Of a stretch of 64,000 nt of DNA, positions 1 to 12,150 are shown in pieces. Within the stretch, counting starts at the first letter, position 1. The number at the start of each line of letters is the position of its first letter. The DNA comes from Brachypterus glaber. Lineage: Eukaryota > Arthropoda > Insecta > Coleoptera > Kateretidae. The stretch lies in assembly GCA_958510825.1 (NCBI GenBank), contig OY294051.1:29685265-29749264 (forward strand). Reading direction: 5' to 3'. A model generated the notes under the pieces. It made no database searches, was not told the DNA's origin, and saw only the letters and a list, made by a program, of their open reading frames with translations. Made by a program: the position numbers and the translations under genes.

Positions 1-284
1 ACCTGATGCGCACCGTAACCCCACTCAAATTAAACTATTTCATAAAACTACAACTGCCTAAACGGAAGCCACTTTTGACATCCGTCAAAACAAAAATAAG
101 CAAACCTGTGCGCATGTGCTAGATTCTTCTCATTACTGCAGTGAGCGAATCGTAAATTCAACAATAATAAAACGCAATATTTTAAATATTTTATTATATT
201 TATTTATATTTTCCCCTACTAAAACGTTAAAGATCGCACAATGAAAATCCTTATATCTATTTAATATTAGGTATGTACATCACT
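1..284. other. No gene seen
   Basis: AT-rich sequence with no long ORF and no recognisable repeat ends; position 1 is an arbitrary cut. Confidence 0.5.
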
Positions 285-291
285 TATTCTG

Positions 292-365
292 CCTTGCTAA
301 GTTCAAAGGTCCTATCTGCATATGTTAAACCTATGTAGATAGGACCTTTCAGCTTAGCACGGCAG
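292..365. mobile_element. 74-bp hairpin MITE, copy 1
   Basis: The sequence folds into a stem of about 28 bp: CCTTGCTAAG..AAAGGTCCTATCT pairs with AGATAGGACCTTTCAGCTTAGCACGG, with a loop near 320-335. TATTCTG occurs directly on both sides (285-291 and 366-372) and is a plausible target duplication. A near-identical copy sits at 45266-45338 inside a SINE, which shows that this is a mobile unit. It is too small to encode anything and must depend on a transposase from elsewhere. The superfamily is unknown. Confidence 0.75.
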
Positions 366-609
366 TATTCTGCAGAGTGTGACATTACATTTTCAAGATA
401 GGGCCAGCCGCAAATGCTTTTAGCCGACAAAGGTAGACAGTTTATCTAATATGATATTCATCGCGTATTATGCAGAGTAAAACTTCCTTGTCAAATTGTT
501 GAAACGTATCAAAGGATTCTAGTCGAAGGTATCTAGTAATCTTGCATTTTTACTTTTAACTACATTTACAAGTTTAGTATCTTAAAGTATTGCTGAAATA
601 CTTCGTATA

Positions 610-1024
610 CAGGGTGTCTCAACGAAGCCGACTCGGTCGATATATAGTAAACTATCCACTTTAGAGAAAAACTTAAAAGGGAAAAATTTTATGGTTTAAA
701 AAAGGCACATTCTAAAAATATTTTAAAATATACAGGATGGCCCTCCATTTTTTCTCAAAAAAAAAAAATTATATCTCAAAAACTATAAACAATAGACCCA
801 TATAATACAATATAAAAATAAAGGTATTTTTATGACAAGTAAGATGACCTAATAAAAAATATACCATTCTATTTAAAAAAAATAAGTCGGATGTTACCCA
901 CCCTAGAAGGACCATCCTGTATATTTCAAAATACTTTTAGAATGTGCCATACAACTTTTCCCTTTTTCTCTAAAGTGGCTTCTTTACTATATATCGACCG
1001 AGTCAGCTTCGTTGTGACACCCTG
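610..1024. mobile_element. TA-flanked foldback MITE with ~150-bp inverted repeats
   Basis: Begins CAGGGTGTCTCAACGAAGCC and ends with the inverted equivalent (GGCTTCGTTGAGACACCCTG, imperfect), with TA on each side. The arms continue inward through the CCACTTTAGAGAAAAA block and an ATACAGGATGG block at about 730 and 920, so most of the 415 bp is self-complementary. There is no ORF. The TA target and CAGGG terminus suggest cross-mobilisation by a Tc1/mariner-type transposase; this is inference. Confidence 0.8.
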
Positions 1025-1764
1025 TATATTTTAAATGTCTTAACATGTGAAGGTCTAGCGGGGTAGTTTGCGATAAATATCAAACCCTGTTGAAATACCC
1101 TCGAGAGTTTAGTTAATATTAGCAACCTTTAAAGGTAATATTTGAAAAGGTCAGGAAAAGTCTATTAATCTGTATAGTGGAAACCATTCCAGATGTCAAT
1201 GTTATCCGATTCGATATTTAGTTAGTGCGAGTTCCAACTTTACTTAATTTTATTAAATGTGTACGTCCAGTTTTAAAGAACCCACATGTCAATTGGAAAA
1301 TTCACAAAGGGCAAAAAATGGCGGTATTTAGAATGAGTGCACTAAAGCACCAAATTATTAAGTAATCTTCGATAAAGAATAACTCCATGTACACATTATG
1401 ATGCATCTGCTTATTCGAAAAGTTTTGACACAAAACTTACGAGGGTTAATAAATATGTTCGTGTCCTCTTTAGAGTCGCTCTATCTAGTGGCGGCTTTAT
1501 ATGACGGCTGACGCCGTTAGAAGGAGTGACTATAGTCCTTTCGTCTATAAACAGAAGAAAGTTAAAATGCACTGCAACAGCTTAAATGTTTTTTTTTCTG
1601 AAACGTGCAACACTGACAATTCTATTAAGATTTTTGAAGGGCCTTAAATAAATGTAAACTCCGTATGCCCATCGTGAGGCGTCAGCTTGTTAAAAAAAAG
1701 TCTTGACATAAAATATACGAGGGTTACTTAACATTAAAGATTGTTTTTATCTGCTTGCCTATTA
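1025..1764. repeat. Unannotated stretch with a degenerate ~65-bp direct repeat
   Basis: The block at about 1381-1448 (CTCC..ATG..TGA..TC.GCTT, then AAAAGTTTTGACAC..AAACTTACGAGGGTTA) recurs at about 1658-1725 with many differences, offset by about 276 bp. No coding sequence is seen. The repeat could be an old tandem duplication or two ends of a decayed element. Confidence 0.4.
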
Positions 1765-1766
1765 GT

Positions 1767-2021
1767 CCAGTCAAATAATAAATGTAAATTGTAATAAATG
1801 TACACGGGCTGATATTTTAAAGGGTAGTAGTTGGATGGTAACAGAAAACTCCTGTTAGTTTTTCACCAGGTATTTGACTGTCCGCTATCTTGAATTTTAG
1901 GCAAATCATCCGGTGAAAAACTAACGGAAGTGTTCTGTTACTATCCACTCCTATCCTTTAAAATATCAGCCTGTGTACATTTATTGTAATACAACATAGG
2001 AATTTCTCGTTATTTGACTGG
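1767..2021. mobile_element. Hairpin MITE, TA-flanked, ends GTCCAGTCAAATAA
   Basis: The left arm runs from GTCCAGTCAAATAA through AATGTACACGGGCTGATATT and the GTTAGTTTTTCACC block. The right arm repeats these in reverse complement up to TTATTTGACTGGAC. The arms are about 110 bp each and meet near 1885-1905. TA lies at both outer edges. The element is non-coding. Confidence 0.75.
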
Positions 2022-2023
2022 AC

Positions 2024-4894
2024 TATATAAAAAAAGCTAAAAAGCACTAAAACCGTTTAAACTGCTAAAAACATATAACTGTCAGTGTCCAAGTCCAAAC
2101 GAACACATTGTAATTTTTGGTAATAAAGTAAATACTATGAAATCAAACAACAAACAAAATCTAAATGAAAAGCAACTCTCGTGAACCTTATAAAAACTTC
2201 GACACTGTAAATTTTTTAACCATCATGCATGATGAACGCGATACCTTAGCATCATTCTGAGCGTGTCAAAGAAACAAATTGAAATTAATGATTGGTTTAG
2301 TATAGACTACTAATATTAGTCTGGTATACCGATCAAAGTATTGAGTAAGTGGGCCCTAACGTCGCGGACGTGCATGAAAAACGGTTTTTAAACTGACCTA
2401 TCATCTATTATTCATGGTCAAGGCTAAAGCGATACAAAATTAATGAAAAATATCGACTTTCTTCACCAGTAGAAAAAAATTAAGTGATGAATTATGCATT
2501 AGGTCATACGCGTGTTTTAAACCACGAACAATTTGTAAATGCATTTAATAATGTATTATTTAATGCATTATTTAATATATTATACGATGTATTAGTTTAA
2601 TGCATTTTCCATCAGTTCATGGATTTAATGGACGGATTACCACCATAAAAAATGTATACAATAATGTTGAATAACATTTACTAAATTAGAAATCAGAAAC
2701 ATTTAGTAGGTCCATCATTATCAAGTCGTAAGTCGCAAGACTGGTTTTTGGTAGCTACCCATTTTAGCATATCCCTAACCAATTCTTTAATTTCCCTAAA
2801 ATTTCTACCCTAAATCCATTATTATTTGCAAGTAGTATTTCATTCTAAGCCTGTTTATTTTTCTTCTCCCAGCTTCCTTTCCCAATTGTTTTTCAGCAAC
2901 CTCCTATGTTTTAGTATGTGACCTACTATTTGATTTCTTTACCTAACTAGTCATTTTCATAAGATACGCTCCAATAGACCATTATTCGAAACTCAATTTG
3001 TGATAATAATAAACAAAATAAAAATAAGAAGAAGCTAAGAAAACACTGCTAGCCCTTTTCTAGAATGAGAACATTTACCGTTTCTTAGAAAAAATCCCTT
3101 TAAGGTCTTGATAGGACTGAATTGTTTTCTATATCTCTACTTTCCTAATGGTTTTGGGGTAGTAGTGTGTAGGACGAAATAAATAGAACCTTCCCTTACG
3201 TTGATGTGCTGCCATTCATAAAACGATATACCTTAATAAAGGTCTCTAATACACATAACACATTACTATCGAAAAACTTATCGAGAAACTTTCGTATACG
3301 ATCCTATAGTATAGTAAATAAACAAACAATATTAAATTCTTTTTTGGATAATTTCTAGTCGTGGTAAACTTGAATTGTTTACAGATCCCTCTGGCTATGA
3401 TCCTTCATAACTTAGGTGAGATGAGTTAGCAAAATATTTTCTAATTTAAAAACAATAATTATAGTTTTTTCTTGACAAGAGAACAAGAAATTTAAAAGAA
3501 TTTAAATTTTATTTATTAAATAGTATCTAGTAACATAAGAAATGGAACCTAACTGATTTTGGTAAAAAAGAATTATAGGCTAAAGTCCGATATAAAAGAA
3601 GAGACATTAAGAAAACTGTCACATTTAAAGTTGCGGTACCGGCAGATTAGTGGACAACTGTATTATATATTGTAGATTTAAGTCCCTCTTTGCCTGTTCG
3701 GTGTCTTTAGTCTAAACTACCAGGACTAGCAGAACATATACTGGCAGTGGCAAAGCGCATTCAGGATTAATTTGGTACGCTTTGATGCACTTGTTACAAC
3801 GAGGTTATCTTTTCAAATCTTAAAGCATCCAACAACTTTAAACATTTAAATACAAACATTCAATATACCATGACATATACGCTAAATTTCAGGCATATAA
3901 CTGAGTTATTTCTCCTTGATCAAAATAACATGTCCTGATGCTCCTCATTGACGGTTCAACCGTTTTTATAGTGGTGATTACAACCAGTAGATGAAAATAC
4001 GTTAAATTACAGTAATATGGTTTCAGGTAAATAGATTTGTGAATAATTGGTTTCGTACAACATTTGTATATCAGTGGACTCTGATAATTTGTTAGAGGTT
4101 GGTCGCCAACTTCCACCTCCAAAAGGATACGTGGAGGTTAATCAATGGTGAAGTACTTTGAAGTCCAAATCTTGAATCTATAAAATTCAATAAACACAAA
4201 AAAATCAAAAAATCCAAACCAATCGAAAGGGCGAAGAACTTCTAGAAACAAAATATACATATTGATTTACCCTCGTATGTAATTGCCTCGTCGCAAATCC
4301 ATTACCAGATGTATAGATACTTTTAATCCACCTGTTTATAATTAACTGCCATCTTATTGAAGAAGAGCTAAACGAGTTTTTTGAAAATATTGTCCGATTG
4401 ACTTACTTATTCCGGTCTCAGACGTCTAACTGTACTTAGAACAATACTTATAGCAAGGTATTTATTTTCTAATTTTATAATAGACTTGTTTAGCTTTTTG
4501 TATATTTAAATTAATATTATTAACACAAAAAGGTATTATCCAATTTGCTTAACATTATTATAGTTTTCTGGAGTACTACGAAAACTTACAAGAAAACCAC
4601 AATCCATTTCTAACTTCACATAATATCTAGGTATGTTTAGTGTATTTTTGAATAACCACATGCCTCTATATTTTACAATAATTTGCCAGTAATTCTGTCA
4701 ATAAGTTTTACTAGGTCCGTCCTGAATTTTTTTTCCCGACTGATTTCAGGCTGAAAAGTGTCCCTTTAAATTAGAAAATCAAATAGGTAAAATTAAATTT
4801 TCTCGACGTATTGACCTGTAATACTTGCTACTAACTTTGGAACCAAGGTATCTGTCCTGTAAAGTAAAATACCGTAACGTAAGTAACTATTATA
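2024..4894. other. 2.9 kb without recognisable genes
   Basis: Very AT-rich. A cluster of ATTTAATGCATT-like words lies at about 2526-2606. A 77-codon minus-strand ORF at 3889-4122 has no recognisable domain and is not called. No repeat ends were identified, although older decayed elements may be present. Confidence 0.45.
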
Positions 4895-5611
4895 CAGAGC
4901 GGTCCAAAAGTCACCCCCCCTTTTAACTTTTGAACCAGTTGAGATATCGACTTCAAATTTGAAACTTTTAAATAAGACAACTTAAACTATCTTTTAGCAT
5001 ATATTTAATACTGTCAGCTCTTAAAATATGGGCAGGGGGGCATGGGGGCACATTTTTTAAAATTTAAAGGGGTGTCGTGTAATACATCATTTTAAAGCTT
5101 ATAAAATTCTCCATTTAACTCCATATTTTTTAATTAAAAAAAAAAAAAATGGGTTTAAAATGGGGTTGAAAATGAGTATTAATGTCAAAATTCCTCTAAA
5201 ACAAAACAAATAATTTTTTAAAAATGCCTAATTTCATCATAAAAAAATGTTAATTATACTTTTAAACTAATTTTAGTTGACATAAATAAAAATTTATAAA
5301 AAAAAAACTTAAAAAATCGAATGTTTTAGCACAAAAAATTGAAAAATCAAAACCTTAAAAAATATTTTTAAAAAAATTAAAGATGTTAGTTTAAATAGAG
5401 AATTTTATAAGCTTTAAAATGATGTATCACACAATCCCCCTTTCCATTTAAAAAAATGTGCCCTCATGCCCCCTGCCCACATTTTAAGAGCTAAAAGTAT
5501 TAAATATATGCTAAAAGATAGTTTAAGTTGTCTTATTTAAAAGTTCCAAATTTGAAGTCGATATCTCAACTGGTTCAAAAGTTAAGAGGGGGTGACTTTT
5601 GGACCGCTCTG
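4895..5611. mobile_element. 717-bp foldback MITE, ends CAGAGCGGTCCAAAAGTCAC
   Basis: TA-flanked. Both ends carry CAGAGCGGTCCAAAAGTCACCCC in inverted orientation, and the arms extend about 230 bp inward through matching blocks (GAGATATCGACTTCAAATTTG, ATATATTTAATACT, GGGGGCATGGGGGCACATTTTT, ATGATGTATTACACGAC-like). The middle (5120-5390) is A-rich and unpaired. No ORF longer than a few tens of codons. Confidence 0.85.
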
Positions 5612-6000
5612 TATGTTTTTTTTTACTGGTACTGGCAATATTTGTAAGCTAATAAACCACCCAAAAATAGAGTAGGAAATTAATTCTAAAATAGTTTTCG
5701 GTTGCTTGCAATAATATTTTCCCATTAACCCAAATCCTTAATATTATTGAACATTATTAAAGAGAGAGAGTTAAACGTCTAAATGTATAAAGTGATGTTT
5801 TACTAGTCTACGACTAATAGTCATGTAACAAGACTCGTGTCCATGAGAAAGAATATACCTACATATTAAATTAAAACAATAACTTAAATTTAAACAATAA
5901 CTTTTATACTTAAACAGTAAATTCTTAAAAAAATCGGTTAATTAGCTGAATTTTGGAAGAAAAAATATAGATTTAAATCTTTAAAAGTTAACTCTGTATA
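5612..6000. other. Spacer between two foldback MITEs
   Basis: About 390 bp of AT-rich sequence with a short (GA)n tract at 5761-5769. Nothing else supportable. Confidence 0.45.
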
Positions 6001-6640
6001 CTGAGTGTTTTTTTTTACCATGAAACTTTCAAATATCTCGAATACTATGCATTTTAGGAAAAAAAACGTCGGACAAAAGTTGTTTATTTTAATGGGGGAA
6101 ACAAACAAAATGGCGTATTTATTTTTTACGGATATTTACGTTTTCAAGGAAATTTCAATTCAATTTCAACTTTTTTTTTTTAAATAGAAATATATTTTTT
6201 ACTGTTATTTAATTCTCCTCAAAAAATAAATACCTTTGTAAAAAACTTTTTTCGATCGGGATTCTTTTCGCAATGATATGGTAAGTTTTGAGGTTATGTT
6301 GAAAGTGAGAGCAAACTTTAAAGTTCCGACCTCAGACTAGGATTCAGCGGCTCAAAAATAGGAATCGACTAATCAAGTCCTTCGGATTCCGATCAAAAAA
6401 AGTTTTTTACATAAGATTTTTATTTTTTTAAGGAGAATTAAATAACAGTAAAAAAATATGTTTTATGTTAAAAAACAAAATTGACCTTGAAATTACCTTA
6501 AAAACGTAAATATCCGTAAAAAAATAAATACGCCATTTTGTTTCCCCCTTTAAAATACACAACTTTTGTCTGACATTTTTTTTTCTAAAATGCATAGTAT
6601 TCGAGATATTTAAAAGTTTAAGGTTAAAAAAAACACCCGG
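6001..6640. mobile_element. 640-bp foldback MITE, ends CTGAGTGTTTTTTTT / CCGGGTGTTTTTTTT
   Basis: The left arm (ATCTCGAATACTATGCATTTTAGG, AAATGGCGTATTTATTTTTTACGG, TTAATTCTCCT) is repeated in reverse complement on the right, leaving a unique centre at about 6265-6400. TA is present on both sides. A 60-codon ORF at 6005-6187 lies wholly in the left arm and is a by-product of the repeat. Confidence 0.8.
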
Positions 6641-7973
6641 TATATATAGCCAGGTAACTGTGTCTTATGCCACAATGTGTGTGGTGCATCAAAAACCGCA
6701 ATTGTACCTCACGAAGCAATATTTTACTCATTACCGTCAAGAAAATTCAGAAAAAAAACACGAACTTGACAGTTCACATAACCTCAATTTACCCTTTGAC
6801 TTGTTTAAAAACATAAACTGGCATAGATTACCTAATATGAACTATAGGCTTCCTGAATGTAATTTTTGCCTTTTTCTATCCCCGTATTAGCAGAATTAAA
6901 AACCTCAATATTTAATTCTATTAAAGCTTGACACAAAAATTGGAGTTATACTATCTTAATTAGTTCCAGACATTTTTTCAAGGTTATGGGGATTTTTGCA
7001 GTTGCAATGTCGCAACACTGTAAAATCAATTCAACATGCGTGAACATCAATAATATCAATTTATTGTTTTTTATTATCTATTTTCTAAGAAAATTTCCTT
7101 ATATAGTTTCATTGATACAACTGATAAATTCAGCGTACAATTTTTGAATTTTAATGTAGGGGTCATAATAATATTGTGGGAGTGGAAACGAAACTTTCTC
7201 CATTTTAACAAGATAAATTTTAACGTATTACAATGACAAAGTAAAAAAAATATTTAATAAACTGGATATGTGATCAGCTCCAAAGAAAAGGTGCAAGTAT
7301 TAAATAGTTATTTATCGCTACGCTCGCTCAGGAAACACTAATGCAGCGGGACTAAAACAGCCAGTTTAGTCCTGAGGTATATACACTATTTTTTGCAGGA
7401 CCAAACATAATTTAGGTAGGTAGATAAAATTAAAATTAAAAACCACGCGTCTAAAATCGGTTGTTTTATTTTCGTAATTTAATCAAGATGTAAATTGCGA
7501 AAAGTCAGTTTCCCGGCTATCGCGATTTCAATTGTTTTTTAACATGGTTTACACAAACGTCAAAAAAATGGACGAAGATGATAAATTTTAAGTAATGTAT
7601 AAATTGTTATAACAATGTTATTTTTAAAGGTTTTCTTTGTTAAAATCAAATAAATTGGTTTGAATCGCTAATTTATTACAAAACATCACCAAACCTAATT
7701 TTTGAACCAGCAAAGTACATAGTAAGTATAATATTTTAATATTTTCAGGTTGCCGTGAGTTTTAATCCCTTGGGAGAAAAACGGCAAGTTTAGTCCCGAA
7801 AATGAAAGCGTAAAATTAGGTTTTAGTCTTGGTCGTGCAAAAAATATATTATTTATTTTATATTAAACAAGATAAAAAGTTACTTACAACTTCAGGGAAG
7901 ATCTACATTGGTTGACGAATAAAAACAATTTTTAAGTTTATTTATATATTTATAAATATATTTCTTTATTAAA
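6641..7973. other. 1.3 kb without a recognised gene
   Basis: Contains a 76-codon plus ORF (6660-6890) without any known motif. Two similar words, a TTTTTTGCA.GACCAA block near 7391 and its inverse near 7828, hint at a decayed inverted-repeat element of about 500 bp around 7350-7860. This is too weak to call. Confidence 0.4.
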
Positions 7974-7993
7974 GCGGGGGGAGGGGGGGGGGT
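7974..7993 (+). repeat. G-rich homopolymer tract
   Basis: About 19 bases that are all G except one A, in an AT-rich setting. It could form a G-quadruplex and is a likely site of sequencing or assembly length error. Confidence 0.7.
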
Positions 7994-8240
7994 TTATTAT
8001 GCGGTACGCATTTTTTCACTTAATTTTTTAATATGTAATAAAAACTAGTCTATTATAATTTTAGTTTTAATGTAGCCCCTTCCACTGGAGTACGTTTCAT
8101 ACAGGTATTTAACAGGATATGAGTGTAATAAAAATAGCTAACAATTTGTTGATAAACAAATACTAACAATAGTTTTATTATCATTTTTGTATGCATAATA
8201 GATATATTATTCCATAACGATAGATAGTTTTACATTGTAA

Positions 8241-8300
8241 AGTTAAAATAACCTATTTTAGTATATTTGTTGTTTTTTAAAAGTTAATTAGCAAAATATA
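8241..8300 (+). repeat. 60-bp direct repeat, left copy
   Basis: AGTTAAAATAACCTATTTTA through GTTAATTAGCAAAATATA. The same block recurs at 8727-8793 on the other side of a MITE. Confidence 0.7.
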
Positions 8301-8303
8301 CTA

Positions 8304-8725
8304 CACTGAAAAAAGGATCCTTTGCGGTAATGGCATATGAAATCAGGCCAAATGCTTCGCACTCTTGAATACGTCCAAAAGCCCCTTCTCTTAACATGAA
8401 AATATAATTCACTTGCCAAGATCTTCCTGATTCTTTAACTTAAAATTCTTTGATCTTGTGTGAAATGCAAGTGGTCTTGTCTCAAAAGAAAAATTCTTGG
8501 GCCAAAGTATTTAAAATTATTAAATTTTTAAAAATCTTAAAACAAGATAAATGGTTTTTGCCTTAAATGCTCCAATTCCAAGAGAATTTTCAAAATATTT
8601 CAAAATCGACACTTTTCTTGGGACAAGATAAATACTTTTGTTTGAAGATACACATCTTTTAAGTTAAAAGAATAACTGCCAAGAGTGTTGACTACTTTGA
8701 GCTAAGAACGTCATTTTTTTCAGTG
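8304..8725. mobile_element. TA-flanked MITE with CACTGAAAAAA ends
   Basis: 422 bp bounded by CACTGAAAAAA and TTTTTTCAGTG, with TA on each side. The terminus resembles the shorter element at 34164-34371. The interior has several CTTGGG/AAGATAAAT-type words in both orientations. Non-coding. Confidence 0.65.
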
Positions 8726-8726
8726 T

Positions 8727-8793
8727 AGTTAAAATTACCTATTTTAATATATTTTAATTGTTATTGTTTTTTAAAAGTTAATTAGCAAAATTT
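8727..8793 (+). repeat. 60-bp direct repeat, right copy
   Basis: Matches 8241-8300 with a few substitutions and a short ATTGTT insertion. It is far longer than a normal target duplication. Confidence 0.7.
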
Positions 8794-9076
8794 ATTAATA
8801 GAAATTGTCCCTTTATTTATTAAAATTTAAAGATTTTTTGAATTGAAAGCAAATAAATAATTTAAAGACAGGATTCAGGCACCTAGATCACTAGTTTAGT
8901 TATGCCCTTGATAACCCATGAGATTACGGTTTTGTTTTGTTCCTTTGGGAGTAGCAAGTGATCTACTGTCACCTTATAGGTGACAAATAATTGGATTCTC
9001 TAAAGAAAACTAAAAAAGACGCCAGTCCTAAAACGAGAGAGGAATAATGTCTCTTTAGCTTACTTTTTATAATATA

Positions 9077-9958
9077 CACCAAGAAAAATCGGACAAATAT
9101 ACGTTTTTAACATTAATCTGCGATTATATTTTTATTGATATATCAATATTCTATATCAATATTCTACTATCGATAGTAGAACACCCAAATATATACATAA
9201 TAGCCCCAAATATGCTAATATGAAGTAACACATTTATTAAACATCATTGTATATTATTGGCAAATAGATTAAATCTAATAAACAAATAATTGGTCTACAC
9301 TCTAAATTTGTCCGTCAATCTTACAGTAGTTTTAACTGTAATAATTAAAGCAAATTTACAATGTCAGAATGTGAATTTACAATATTCATTAAATTAACCT
9401 CAATATTACTGGGTTTAGTAAAATCTCAGCTCTTTTCCTGTCGGTACAATAATTTTGCATTAAAATTCATGCATGTGGTACAAAAACCCAGCACTTTTAC
9501 AGACAGTCCCGAAAATTACCATAATAATAGCAGTAATATTACCAAAATAAAAAATCACATTTTTACAGATAACTGTGAATTTACAGTACTGATTTAAATT
9601 TACCACTTTCTTTGCTGGAAACATATGACCTACTTTATTTGCTGTAAAATTACCATATTTGCATTTACAATTCGTGACAACTAAAAATAAGTATTTAATA
9701 CCTTTTATTATTTACAATTAAACATTTATTTACCAAAAATAGATAGTTTATTTGGTTTTGACCGGGATATTTAAGGCAAATAGATTGTATAATTACCACT
9801 TAAACAAATATATGAAGAATAGTTTAGTTACCACTAATATACTTAGAAAACTGACTTTATTCCTGGAGATAAAACTGTAATATTGCCCCCTATTTTGTTA
9901 AACTTTTTGTTTTTGATGATTAAAAATATATTTACCACAAGTATATTTTTTCTCGGTG
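9077..9958. mobile_element. Possible 0.9-kb TA-flanked element, ends CACCAAGAAAAA
   Basis: The ends CACCAAGAAAAA and TTTTTCTCGGTG are imperfect inverted repeats with TA outside. The interior repeatedly uses TTTACA/TTACCA words in both orientations, as MITE subterminal regions often do. A 78-codon ORF at 9361-9597 is inside and has no recognisable domain. Only one copy is in this window, so the boundaries are uncertain. Confidence 0.4.
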
Positions 9959-10374
9959 TAGTATACCCGGTAAGTAACTAAAGAGATAAAAAAATGAATT
10001 GAAATCTCGAAACAAAACGTTCGAGATTAAGATCTGCCGAAAAAAGTAATATAAGTGGAATAAATTTAAATTCACGATTATTTTTCAAAAGCGTGCACTA
10101 CAATAAAAAATATAAATCGTATTATTCTCAACGAGAATTATTATGCCAAAACGAGAGACTGTGTCTTCACTCTTGACTGCGTAATATTTTAATTTTTTAA
10201 AAATATTTTTAATTTCTTCTTTTATTATCTTATTTCTCCTTTTATAATAATTATTTCATTTGGACTTTAAAAGACATAAAGAAAAAAAAATCTTATATGA
10301 AGTATTTGTGATACTTGTTGCAAGTATAAAAATACTAGACAAAAAGATATGTATATAACTAATTATAAAAAAAT

Positions 10375-10560
10375 CAATAATTTGTTTCAAGTTTAATTAG
10401 TAGGTACTTATTTCCAATAAATTAGTACTATTTTTATTATTTTTAGTATTTTAAATACTCAGTATACTTGCTATCTTTCATTTAAATTCCTTTAAAATTC
10501 AATACAAGAAATTTTATTTTTTAAACCAAGCACGTTTAAGTGTATTAAGTTTTAACCTAT
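10375..10560 (+). repeat. Repeat family D, copy 1
   Basis: Diverged copy of a repeat also found at about 36265-36480 and 58870-59040. Shared blocks include AGTACTATTTTTATTATTTTTAG, TATTTTAAATACT, TTTCATTTAA and AACTCAATACAAG-like sequence. No terminal structure is evident. Confidence 0.6.
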
Positions 10561-10636
10561 TAACAAAATTTAATTTATGATTTTTCTTCGTATAATTTGA
10601 CGTAAAAACAATTTAAGTTTAAAAAAATTGAGGCGT

Positions 10637-10660
10637 CAATAAATAAATAAATAAATAAAA
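10637..10660 (+). repeat. (AAAT)n microsatellite
   Basis: About six tandem AAAT units directly upstream of the 10674 ORF. Confidence 0.85.
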
Positions 10661-10673
10661 AAAGAACTGGCCA

Positions 10674-11162
10674 ATGAAATGCAAGCTTAATTTGTTTCCC
10701 ATTTATTTAATTAAATCCTTTGTAAGTAAAAAAACTACATATTTTATTAGAAGTTGCATATGGCACAAAAATGTTTGGTTAAAGGTTACCGAAAAAGTAG
10801 TTGAGTGTTTTACCCGATATATAAAAATACAAAGCCAAACAAAAAAGTTTTTAAATTATTACCGACTAAACAACTTAAAAATTTCCTCAATGACAAGTGA
10901 GGAAGTAAAAGAAACGTACCGAAAAGAAACAAACGTTTTCCATCATAAATCAAAACTAAAACAATACATTTATTCACCGTCTGCTTCAAAATACAATGCT
11001 CTAAATAAATTACTGCTGAGCCATTTTTTAAACCCGCGAGTAGTTTTAAATCTTGAAATGAGACAGTACAATGGCAAGTGCATAAACTTGACTAAAACAA
11101 ATGAAGATGACATCGACGTTTACGTTCAATGTATCGAAAGCCCTAGTCAAATCCAGAAATAA
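10674..11162 (+). CDS. Doubtful 162-codon ORF, unrecognised
   Basis: This is the longest open frame in the window apart from the LINE. It would encode a lysine-, asparagine- and leucine-rich basic protein with no signal peptide, membrane segment or motif I recognise. Its C-terminal half (EDDIDVYVQ near residues 144-152) is less low-complexity than typical AT-rich noise. The ATG follows an (AAAT)n tract and a GAACTGGCCA context. No promoter, splice site or polyadenylation signal was convincingly linked to it. A frame this long is unusual but not impossible by chance at this base composition. It could be a single exon, a decayed element ORF or noise. Confidence 0.2.
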   Translation: MKCKLNLFPIYLIKSFVSKKTTYFIRSCIWHKNVWLKVTEKVVECFTRYIKIQSQTKKFLNYYRLNNLKISSMTSEEVKETYRKETNVFHHKSKLKQYIYSPSASKYNALNKLLLSHFLNPRVVLNLEMRQYNGKCINLTKTNEDDIDVYVQCIESPSQIQK

Positions 11163-12150
11163 TAAGAAAAACTGTTTGTTATTTGAAAATGATGGAAATA
11201 GATCCATGAATATTAAATAGCAAAAAAGAACAGCGTTCCTAAAAATAATGAATGAACTATTTTTATTTTTAAATGGATTGGCAAACTCTTAAGAATAAAC
11301 AAATAAAATCAACATCTGTGATAGCTAATTAATTGTGACATATTACATGTTATTCTGGCTCATTTTCTTATTTAAAACGTATTTTTAAATACAAAAATAA
11401 TTAAAATGTGTAGAAATCAAATTGGCGCACTCCAATGGATAAATCAAAACAAATGATTACAACATAGCTGTCACTGGACAGCTGATTTATGATAAATTCA
11501 TAGGTTATGTCCAACTAGTGTCAAAATATAACGCAATGCTGATTTGAAATAGTGTTTTATCTTGTAAATTGTCATTCTGTGAAATTTGTGAATGATATTT
11601 AACGCCAAGTTTTAAATTACACCAAAATATTTTCGTTAAAAACGGCTGAACGCTTGGTTATTTTTTTGAATGGGTTATTTTAAGTATGATCATTATATTT
11701 TTATGCTTTATTTTCTTCTAACACATATGGTGTCATGTGTATTTATTTTAAGATATTTTTATCTAAGACTTTATTATTTAAAACATGCTTTTATCATCTT
11801 ATTTTTATTTGTCGTAACTATGTATTAAATAAAAAAAATGTTTATAATTATGGTTTATAAATGTTATTTTTGAACATTGGATTCAAATAATTCATTCAAA
11901 TTATATCATGTTACGTTTTTATAATAATAAATGGATAATTAAGTGTAATTCAAGTTTTTTATGTATCAAATGACAGACCTTGACGTAGGTAAAACAATAT
12001 TTACCTACCTATTTAATGCTTAAAGTGTAGAAAATCATAGGAGTAAAATACATAAACGGCTAGAAAAAAAATGGTAGATGGTGTTTTATTACTTATATTA
12101 TATTTTATTAATACTTAAAAGTCATATTATTATAATAAGATAATTATCTA
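11163..12150. other. 1 kb without recognised features
   Basis: AT-rich. No repeat ends and no ORF of note. Confidence 0.45.

Noticed and set aside
6005..6187. 60-codon plus-strand ORF
   Set aside because: Lies entirely in the left arm of the foldback MITE at 6001-6640 and has no domain; open by chance.
7330..7860. Possible inverted-repeat element
   Set aside because: Only short imperfect mirrored words could be matched; too eroded to define.
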